48,657 bases of DNA from Salisapilia sapeloensis. Lineage: Eukaryota; Oomycota; Peronosporomycetes; Peronosporales; Salisapiliaceae. Shown here in pieces: positions 41,384-48,657 of this stretch. Numbering within the stretch: the first letter of the stretch is position 1; each line of letters opens with the position of its first letter. The stretch spans positions 1 to 48,657 of the forward strand of contig JAADVB010000141.1 of NCBI GenBank assembly GCA_023334545.1, in the 5' to 3' direction. The notes under the pieces are model-generated. The model saw only the letters and a list, made by a program, of their open reading frames with translations, was not told where the DNA came from and did not search any database. The translations under genes and the position numbers were made by a program.

Positions 41384-43030
41384 TCAATATCCCATTTCGA
41401 ATAGCTCCCAGAAAGTTTCACTTTCTTCGCCTTGCTGTATCACTTGTAACTTGGCATTTGGTACCTTTGTACGAATTACATTGTCGATGTAGGAGTGTGC
41501 TTTAGTTACCACTGTATCTAAATCAACTGACGCATGCTGGCCGATCCATATATACTGAAGAGGATTTTCAGATGCCAGTAGCAAATACGTAGAAGCCGGT
41601 TCTAAGTCTTCAGAGTCATACTGCGTCAACTCTTCCCATTCTCCTTTATGATTCTCGAGCTTTGGTTCAAATAGAAACAGTCTAGGCGACTTCTCATTTT
41701 GCACTTTCAATTCGTCGACTTCATCACGCACCTCAGGCTCTGATCTCGCCGTAGAGACCGTATTCGTAATGTCGCTTGTCCCTGCATCACCTAGCTTTGA
41801 TATGTTATCACGGAGAGCCCATGCCAGCTCAGTAGCATATCCGAAATGGTCCATTTCGGTACTCGGTATGAAATGTGGGCTCTCCTTGGACAAATTTGGC
41901 TGGTCCTTTACCACTATCTTTACGCCATTGTCTTGTTTCATCGCCTGACGATTGGGATTGTACAGACACTGCATACGCAGCATTCTCTGTATATGCTCTT
42001 GCACCATTTCAATGCCGTCAGCAATGTGGCAATTAGGTCCTTTCCAAACAATGACTTGGTTCTCACTGTTCATGTAGACGAAGATACCTTGATCCCAAAG
42101 CCAGAAAGAGAGAGTATCACCAGGTCGAGTCTGTTGTACTTGAACCCTTTTGCCTCCACTAATGAATGGATCCAGACATTTCTTCAATACCCATGTATCT
42201 TTGTCGTATTTGGCATGTGGTGTGAAGCGATAGAGACCCCATGGTACTTGCGTGCGCTGCAAGTCGTGTTCCCATTCAATCAGCTGCCCCAAGAAGCCTG
42301 CATTGGGGTTACAGATGGGTCGCTTGCTTTTAACTGTATCGAAAGCTTGTTTAAAAGGTATCTTCTGCGAGAACATGAGGTACGCAATGACGAGCGTGCA
42401 GGATCTTGATATCCCTTTATGGCAGTGTACAAGTACTTTGCCACCTTGACTGATGCAATCATGAATGAACGCAGTCGTTTCGTACAGAAATGGACCTAAA
42501 TCTTCTCGTGCATGGTCCCGTACACCTAGTTCGAATACCTGGAATCTCTTCCTTCCGTCCTCCAATCTCTGACGCTCAAGATTGTCTTCTTCGCTCATCA
42601 TCACATTGTTATTAATACAAATGTATGCTGGTGGAGCGAACAATCCTTGACAACAGCTAAGGATATGTGTGATGCCCATTTGCTCTAGTCGATCAAAGTC
42701 CTGGGCAACAATTAAATTACTGACGTAGAGTGCATCAGGCAGTATTTCGGAGCAAACGTAACGGAAGTGATGACCAGCTTGACTCATTCGAACACTTTCT
42801 GGAACTGCATGCGCTTCATCTGGGGCCGATCTAGTCGAATCACAATGGGCATTCGTTTCGTCATGAAGCAATGCGTGGGCAGGAGGAATGATCTTGCTAA
42901 TAGAGGATTTAGTGTCGATTTTAGCTGCTGGTACTGTCTTCTCTATAGTCTTTTGCTCACAGTTCACTCGACCACCAGATTTACTAGGCAAGATGCCAGT
43001 AAATACTTCCTTGGAATGTTGGACTCCCAT
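41384..43030 (-). CDS. Dual-specificity phosphatase with gelsolin-like tail
   Basis: A single-exon frame of 548 residues. The N-terminus MGVQHSKEV fits an N-myristoylation signal. Residues about 88-247 form a dual-specificity phosphatase domain: LYVSN, the general-acid region ELGVRDHARED, and the catalytic P-loop VHCHKGISRS (Cys-x5-Arg-Ser) near residue 200. A middle region has WLWDQGIFVYM. Residues about 445-545 resemble a gelsolin repeat (LFLFEP, EWEEL, YIWIGQHAS). Plant MAP-kinase phosphatase MKP1 has the same DSP-then-gelsolin order, so this is probably a MAP-kinase phosphatase of that class. It ends 29 bases from the convergent LRR gene. Confidence 0.9.
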   Translation of the reverse strand: MGVQHSKEVFTGILPSKSGGRVNCEQKTIEKTVPAAKIDTKSSISKIIPPAHALLHDETNAHCDSTRSAPDEAHAVPESVRMSQAGHHFRYVCSEILPDALYVSNLIVAQDFDRLEQMGITHILSCCQGLFAPPAYICINNNVMMSEEDNLERQRLEDGRKRFQVFELGVRDHAREDLGPFLYETTAFIHDCISQGGKVLVHCHKGISRSCTLVIAYLMFSQKIPFKQAFDTVKSKRPICNPNAGFLGQLIEWEHDLQRTQVPWGLYRFTPHAKYDKDTWVLKKCLDPFISGGKRVQVQQTRPGDTLSFWLWDQGIFVYMNSENQVIVWKGPNCHIADGIEMVQEHIQRMLRMQCLYNPNRQAMKQDNGVKIVVKDQPNLSKESPHFIPSTEMDHFGYATELAWALRDNISKLGDAGTSDITNTVSTARSEPEVRDEVDELKVQNEKSPRLFLFEPKLENHKGEWEELTQYDSEDLEPASTYLLLASENPLQYIWIGQHASVDLDTVVTKAHSYIDNVIRTKVPNAKLQVIQQGEESETFWELFEMGY

Positions 43031-43862
43031 GAAGAAGTCTTATGACAAAGTGAAGGAAGCTAGCTCAGGACAAAAATAGCAAGGATCGCATAAACGTGAA
43101 CCGGATATCACACCTGACGAGATGCCCAGCCTCATGCTATATTAGACCAGTCAAAGTCCATTACTCGGAGTTACGAAAGCAAGATCAGATAATTCTCTGA
43201 AGTATGGCCTAACTGCGTTTTGAACTGTATCCTTCTCACATACTCCCATTTTCGCTTTCTAGTGCTTCAAAGGAAGACACTTCGCAGTCATAGTCTCAGG
43301 CGAAACACATCTAGAACTTGCCGCAGCATATTATTTCTGAGTACTTGTCTACTTCTTCCATGAGTGTCAATTCGCGATGTCGCTTCCTGGCTACAGTCGC
43401 AACTGCAACCCAACTTCAAGTTACAAAGAGAGCATTTGTAATTCGAATGAAAGGAGGAACTGCATATACTTCTTTGGAGGATGAGATTTTAGCATGTCTA
43501 CAAACCTGCTGGAAGCAAGCCAGCTCCAACCACGAAAGGTTACCTATGTGTTCCTAATACACGGTAGTGCATGCACCCATAAGCAAATGTATTTACTCCT
43601 GGATATTCTATTCTATCAGCCGCCAGAGTTCGATTGCGGAAAGCGATGCAAAAAATCAGGTTTCTACTCAACCTTCACTCACTTGGCACGGCTACACGCT
43701 TCCCGGTAGGCACCGTCTACCGCCCATGTATTCATAGTTGCAGTAAGAGATTAATGCACAAAATAACTTCGAAACGAAATTTTCTTCGTGTAATTCAAGG
43801 ACGTTTGTACCCACGTGAAAATATTCTTGAAGTGCCTTTTCCGAGTCATTTAAAGAAAAGCG
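43031..43862. other. Intergenic stretch with no supported gene
   Basis: This 832-base spacer between the phosphatase start and the first copine gene holds several short open frames on the plus strand (for example 43318-43557 and 43634-43879) but no domain, splice pattern or conserved motif. It should carry both divergent promoters. Confidence 0.5.
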
Positions 43863-45104
43863 ATGGGATGTGCAAATAGTCGAGAGGATAGAGTGGAGCG
43901 GAGGGCATCTTTGACGCCTGTATCTCAAGCGTCTGCTTTCAAACCCATTCCAGACCGCTACGAAACGCTAGGTGCGTTCCATTTGAAGACTGAATAGAGC
44001 TTGGTACTTATTTATATGTTGACAGACGAGGTGCAAAGGGATTTACGGTCATTTCATCTAATTACAGCTACTTCTTTCAATCATAGCTGATCATGTGTGG
44101 TTTATAGGAAAGCTGGGTTAGAATCATCCAACCTCATCATTGGTGTACGAATGAATGATTTATCTATGAAAGAATTTAAAAGCTAAGTGCGCCTGTGCAT
44201 AGGTTGACTTTACAAAATCAAACACGGTAGACTAGACATGTGTGCTGTCAATTTAAAAAAAAAGCTGAATTTGTATCTGCACCATCAGTGGACTGGTAAA
44301 GACTCCTTTGGCGGCAAAAGTCTCCACCATGTAGACCCCTCTGCCTTCTTTCTCAATCCATACCAAGTATTATATACATTTAGATGCAAGAGACCATCAA
44401 ACTGTATAAATGACTGATCTGAATCCATTTGTAGAGCGTCATCTCTGTGATCGGGCGAGTTCTCGAGGCCTTTGATGACGACAATATCATCCCGACGTAC
44501 GGTTTCGGTGATGTCAATACAAAAGGAAGTAGCTGCTTTTCGTTTGAAGAGGGTGGGTGTCGTGGATTCGAACGCGTCCTCCAATGTTACAACCAGATCG
44601 TGTCGGGTATCCAGCTTTCCGGTCCAACAAATTTTGCTCCAGTCATCCGGAAGACGATCGAGGCAGTTAAGGTCGAAGGAGGGTACCACATCCTCGTTAT
44701 CATAGCAGACGGCCAAGTGACCAGCGAGAAAGATACGCGTCATGCCATTGTCGAAGCTTCCAATTGGCCTATCTGTACGTGCAAACTGTATCTTACCAAA
44801 GTCTATTCAGTCTAAAGTATATTGCAGCAATTATCATGGTGGGTGTCGGCGACGGACCGTGGGACATCATGGAAGAGTTTGATGACAAATTACCCAAGCG
44901 ACGCTTTGACAATTTTCAGTTTGTCGACTACAACACTGTCATGAAAGTGAACAAAACGAACCCTGAAGCAGGATTCGCCATCATGGCGCTCATGGAAATT
45001 CCTGGTATGTAAACAGCACCAACTAAATTTCTATCAACATCCATTGATTTTATGTAATAGAGCAATACCAAACTATCCGTAGTCTGGGGCTGTTGGAGAA
45101 ATAA
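43863..45104 (+). CDS. Copine-type VWA protein 1 (intact MIDAS)
   Basis: Eight exons, 43863-43971, 44026-44047, 44109-44145, 44203-44226, 44289-44366, 44435-44774, 44828-45004 and 45061-45104, encode 276 residues. The start MGCANSRED fits N-myristoylation at Gly2 and palmitoylation at Cys3. The body is a copine VWA domain: [59 protein letters not shown] and [15 protein letters not shown]. The metal site DxTxS, the Thr of GPT and the Asp of ADG are all present. It has neither the two C2 domains of animal copines nor the RING of plant RGLG ligases; it ends [14 protein letters not shown]. Likely a membrane-attached, cation-dependent adaptor. A second copy follows in tandem. Confidence 0.94.
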
Positions 45105-45515
45105 ATTGAATTTGACTTTTAGCTTTGTCGTCTAGCGTACACCCGACACCACGCGCAGCAACAGGCGCTGAATGAATAAAGTCTATTTGGATTTATCAGT
45201 CACTTGGAGTACAGTTCACTTTTTGTTTTCAGTAAAAGGAGGTAGCCAGAACTTTTATCGAAGGACAGACGAATATTCCTACCACAATCTACTTATCCAC
45301 AAGTTTTCTAAGCAGACGAAGAACAGGCCGAAAGACCTTTCGAGCCGAAAACGACTGGTAGCATGTCATTTGCTTGTACCGTGCATTAGTGGCCGTAGGA
45401 CTAATACCCATAGTTGTGCTATCGTGATGTCCCACTGGGTTGATTCCCTCCTAGTTGCTATATTATTCGTCATTTCCGCTTTTGCCGAACGCAATCAACT
45501 GCAGACTGGAACAAA
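45105..45515. other. Spacer between tandem copine genes
   Basis: No exon with coding character was found in these 411 bases, although an open frame at 45172-45570 crosses into the next gene in the wrong frame. It presumably carries the terminator of copy 1 and the promoter of copy 2. Confidence 0.5.
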
Positions 45516-46749
45516 ATGGGTTGCCCATGTAGCAAAGTTCATCGGCCCGAAGATATGCTGTCGCCACTGACGTTTGAGGACTGTCATGGTGTCGACACAG
45601 ACTCTTGCTGCTACGAAACGATCCGTACCTATCTATCGAATTTCATGCTTCGCAAAACCTTTTAAACTCATCTACACTTTGAATTTGTACCTTAGATGAT
45701 GTCGAGAAAAGCATTAGGTAGACATACTCTGGGAGTATCAATATAGAATACAAAGTAAACTTTGTTCTGACAGGAGAGCTGGATTGGATTCTTCCAACCT
45801 GATCATTGGTGTATGTATCCTTCCTACAATGTAGTTCCAGACGAAGCTAATGATTTCTTTGTAGATTGACTTTAGCCGAAACAACCAGGTAAGCACCACC
45901 CATACCGGCACGTCTATCGAGTAGATGTAAATGTTTGTATATAGTGTGCTGGAATGCATACGTTCCAAGGCAAATGTCTGCACGATATTGATATAAGCAG
46001 CGAAACGCTGAATCCGTACCAGGTACGCTCCAAACTTTTCTCAGCATCTTCAAGATTTCCATTCATCTGCATGTAGCAAATACTCACGACACTCGGACGC
46101 GTTCTGGAAGGCTTTGACGATGACTACAACATTCCAGTGTTTGGCTTTGGAGACGAACGGACAAAAGGTGATGGGTGTTTTAGCTTGAAGCAGGGTGGAT
46201 GCAACGGCTTTGGAGAAGTGATAAGCGAGTACATCACGACAGCTGGTGAAGTGAAGCTGTCTGGGCCGATAAATTATGCGCCAATGCTACGAGAGGCAAT
46301 GAAGGAAGTAGAGAAGACCGGTAGCTACCACATTATCGTGATTATTACAAGTGGCGAGACGGCGATGGAGCAAGAAACTATCCAAGCGATTTCAGCTGCA
46401 TCTCATTTGCCAATATGTACGTTCATGTTAAAGATGATGCGGTAGGTTGACTGACATGTATTATAGCTATTATCGTCATCGGCCTGGGGGATGGACCGTG
46501 GGATTCCATGAGCGAGTTTGAAAGTTTACTGGAGGACCGTCAATTTGCCAACTTCCACTTTGTCGACTTTGAAGCTGTGAAAAAGAAAAGTGCAGACAAC
46601 CTCGAAGTTGAATTCGCTATCCGAGTGCTGCACAAAGTACCAGGTATACCGTTCGTTCAACACAATTGAACACATATGATTCAGTCATGCATCCTGTAGA
46701 ACAATATCGCGACATTCGGGAGCTGGGTCTACTTCGTAAAGAAGCATGA
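45516..46749 (+). CDS. Copine-type VWA protein 2 (degenerate MIDAS)
   Basis: Eight exons, 45516-45624, 45696-45717, 45774-45810, 45865-45888, 45945-46022, 46077-46416, 46467-46643 and 46700-46749, encode 278 residues. Exons 1-7 have exactly the same lengths as in the first copy (109, 22, 37, 24, 78, 340, 177 nt), so the two arose by tandem duplication. It starts MGCPCSKV, again a lipidation signal. The VWA core is kept (RAGLDSSNLIIG, GRVLEGFDDD, GLGDGPWDSM), but the metal-site motifs changed: DFTKS became DFSRN, GPTNF became GPINY and ADGQ became TSGE. Binding of a divalent cation is therefore doubtful. There are no stops or frameshifts, which suggests selection for a changed role or a recent loss. 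Confidence 0.92.
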
Positions 46750-47152
46750 TACATATGCACCTTTTACTTTAACTAATAAATTCCGTATTCTTCCATCAAA
46801 CTCCTACCATCCCACAACACATTTCGTGTACCACAAACCATTTCCAATGCATGCCGAAGCCATGTAAAGTGAAGGATAGCTGTCTAAAATGTATCTTCAG
46901 AATATGTCCTATCTATGAAGTGTACCTTTACTGTACCACTATGACGCATAGCCATTCATCTTCTCGATTGGCTGAAAACATATAATCAGATTAGTCATCA
47001 CGGGAAGCAAAGCACTCTCCCTTTCTAAACCAGCAATTATGTGACTTATGTGTAATGCGCACACAAGTGAAGGTCTATGATCTGTTCGTTTCAACTGCTC
47101 ACAACTCAATTCCATCGACAGCACGCCAGTCGCCTCCAACCCTTCACGACGG
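46750..47152. other. Intergenic stretch, promoter side of ABCC gene
   Basis: About 400 bases between the second copine and the ABC transporter show no supported exon. The AATAAA-like stretch CTAATAAATT at 46773-46782 is a reasonable polyadenylation signal for the copine. Confidence 0.4.
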
Positions 47153-48657
47153 ATGGGAGGACTGTCTCACTCGTCGCCATCGGCGCGAGGGGCAAGCAAG
47201 GACGAGAAGCTCCCGTTGCTCCAAGTGAATGAAGTTCCGTCGAAACAAACGTCGTACGTCGAGGATCAGTCCAAGGATGAAGGACTTGGACATACGTATC
47301 CGAAGAAGGAAGCCGGTTGGATCAGTAGCATCTTCTTCTCCTGGATCACACCGTTGATGCAACTTGGCAACAAGCGCACGTTGCAGCATGAAGACTTGTA
47401 CCAGCTCGATCCGTCGAACCGTGCGACGCACGTCTCCGAGGATTTCCAAGAAGCGTGGAACCAGCAGCTTGCAAAGGCTCCTGGCAGTAAGCCGAGCCTC
47501 GCAATAGCACTGCTGCTCACCTACGGTGGTCACATCCTTCGTGCTGGTATCCTAAAGCTGATCCACGATTCGCTCCAGTTCGTCGCGCCGATGATGATCC
47601 AGCGTATCATTGCGTTCCTAAAGGATCCCGAAGCACCGCTATCAGAAGGTCTCTTGTATGCCACGCTTGTGTTTTTTGCTGGTATCGGCCAGTCCTTTTC
47701 TCTTCGCAACTACTTTTTCTTGTGTTATGAAGCTGGGTTACGTATCCGTACGGCGATCTGCACTTCAGTCTATCGGAAGTCCCTCGTGCTGTCGGCCACT
47801 GTCCAGAACAAGCGTTCGTCTGGTGAAATCACGAATCTCATGTCTGTTGATGCGAACCGACTACAAGAGCTCACGACGTATGGAAACAGTATCTGGTATG
47901 CACCTTTCCAAATCGTTGTGTCGCTAGTACTCTTGTGGCAGCAACTAGGAGTGTCCACTCTTGCCGGTGTCGCCGTCATCATCCTCATGCTTCCTGTGAC
48001 GGCTGGTATGTCTCGCATCATGCGCAGTCTACAGCAGAAGCTGATGAAGATCAAAGATACGCGTCTGAAGATCTGTGGTGAAGTCCTTGCTGGCATGAAA
48101 GTCATCAAGTTCCAAGCTTGGGAAAACAGCTTCACCAAGTCGGTCATGTCTTACCGTAACAGTGAGCTTGAGCGTCTCCGGACCTACATCTACGCTCGTA
48201 GTGGTGCCATGACTGTCTTCTCCGCCATCCCCTCCCTCGTGACGGTCTCCTCCTTCATGACGTACGTCCTACTCGGCAACACACTTGATGTCGGTACGGC
48301 TCTTACTAGTTTGGCGCTGTTCAACATCCTCCGCTTCCCCTTAAACATGCTGCCACAAGTGGTAAACTCGTTTGTCGAAGCTGGTGTCAGTGTCGACCGT
48401 TTGAGTGCCTTTTTGATGGAGGAGGAGCATCAGAAGGTTGGCTCGGGCAACTTGACGGAAGTCGGGATCGAGGTGAAGGAAGCTGACTTTGTCTGGGACA
48501 GCGACCCTGCTCAAGCGCAGGAAGGCGAGACGACCGAGTCGGCCAACACGGACTCGGAAGAAGGGGCCAAGACGCCTGTGCTTCGTCAGATCTCTCTGAG
48601 CGCTCGTGCTGGAGAGCTCATTGCAGTCGTTGGCCACGTCGGATCCGGCAAGTCCAC
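47153..48657 (+). CDS. ABCC/MRP multidrug-resistance transporter, 5' part
   Basis: The frame runs from ATG 47153 to the window end, 501 codons without an intron, and is cut inside the Walker A motif (GHVGSGKS). The order is MRP-like: a polar N-terminus, WISSIFFSWITPLM leading to the first membrane domain, the ABCC motif EDLYQLDP, six-helix membrane segment with SSGEITNLMSVDANRLQEL and MKVIKFQAWE, then a first nucleotide-binding domain beginning VEVKEADF-like. The TMD0 domain of long MRPs is absent, as in short MRP4-like proteins. It should export organic anions, drugs or conjugates with ATP. The rest of NBD1 and the second half lie beyond the window. Confidence 0.92.
   Translation, partial: MGGLSHSSPSARGASKDEKLPLLQVNEVPSKQTSYVEDQSKDEGLGHTYPKKEAGWISSIFFSWITPLMQLGNKRTLQHEDLYQLDPSNRATHVSEDFQEAWNQQLAKAPGSKPSLAIALLLTYGGHILRAGILKLIHDSLQFVAPMMIQRIIAFLKDPEAPLSEGLLYATLVFFAGIGQSFSLRNYFFLCYEAGLRIRTAICTSVYRKSLVLSATVQNKRSSGEITNLMSVDANRLQELTTYGNSIWYAPFQIVVSLVLLWQQLGVSTLAGVAVIILMLPVTAGMSRIMRSLQQKLMKIKDTRLKICGEVLAGMKVIKFQAWENSFTKSVMSYRNSELERLRTYIYARSGAMTVFSAIPSLVTVSSFMTYVLLGNTLDVGTALTSLALFNILRFPLNMLPQVVNSFVEAGVSVDRLSAFLMEEEHQKVGSGNLTEVGIEVKEADFVWDSDPAQAQEGETTESANTDSEEGAKTPVLRQISLSARAGELIAVVGHVGSGKS

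Noticed and set aside
43318-43557. Short plus-strand frame upstream of copine 1
   Set aside because: No motif, and the copine has its own lipidation-type N-terminus, so it is not an upstream exon.
45172-45570. 132-codon plus-strand frame
   Set aside because: Overlaps the start of copine 2 in another frame and has no protein-like motif.
47144-47533. Minus-strand frame opposite the ABCC start
   Set aside because: Shadow of the strongly conserved transporter frame.
1-48657. tRNA, rRNA, CRISPR array or tandem repeat
   Set aside because: No TPsiC-like box pair outside coding regions, no conserved rRNA blocks and no regularly spaced repeats were seen by eye.

Overview
The window is a compact, intron-containing eukaryotic nuclear locus, most likely from a zoosporic oomycete. 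Three things point there: many very short introns (mostly 50-66 nt, GTRNGT...YAG), two proteins that pair an N-terminal lipid-transfer-like region with a FYVE finger, and a ciliary dynein-assembly factor. A plant-like or algal-derived gene set (Mn-type CDF, LpxD, gelsolin-tailed phosphatase) also fits. Species was not determined; the tight spacing would suit a small oomycete genome, but that is speculation. Exon coordinates were derived by hand from splice motifs, frame phase and family motifs. No transcript evidence was available.

Layout. 1-4.9 kb: 3' end of a Cdc20/Cdh1 WD40 activator (+), then a four-exon coiled-coil protein and a PH + NTF2-like protein (both -). 5.5-9.1 kb: a six-exon organellar LpxD (-), an unrecognised seven-exon gene (-), a small membrane protein (+) and a tiny Cys-rich gene (-). 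9.3-13.1 kb: START/FYVE protein (-), a weak ORF, a SWIM-like transposon relic and a CISD iron-sulfur protein (-). 13.3-16.7 kb: an eight-exon purple acid phosphatase (-) divergent from EMC3 (+). 16.7-26.5 kb: an intronless ATM-type PI3K-like kinase (-). 26.8-33.9 kb: prohibitin-1 (-), a small membrane protein (+), an unknown 1007-aa protein (-) and the second FYVE protein (-). 34.1-37.2 kb: a PX-like gene with an in-frame stop (+), a Mn-type cation diffusion facilitator (-) and RNA polymerase III subunit RPC8 (+). 37.3-43.0 kb: small membrane protein, DNAAF6/PIH1D3 (-), a divergent LRR/coiled-coil protein (+) and a dual-specificity phosphatase with gelsolin-like tail (-). 43.8-48.66 kb: two tandem copine-type VWA genes (+) and the 5' part of an ABCC transporter (+), cut by the window end inside Walker A.

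The genes do not form one pathway. Themes are organelle biology (LpxD, prohibitin, CISD, EMC3), membrane/phosphoinositide readers (PH, two FYVE, PX-like, copines), DNA-damage and cell-cycle control (ATM, Cdc20/Cdh1) and cilium assembly (DNAAF6 and possibly its divergent partner). The most interesting signals are the copine pair, where the second copy keeps the gene architecture but has changed every metal-site motif, and a eukaryotic LpxD that lacks the usual N-terminal domain.
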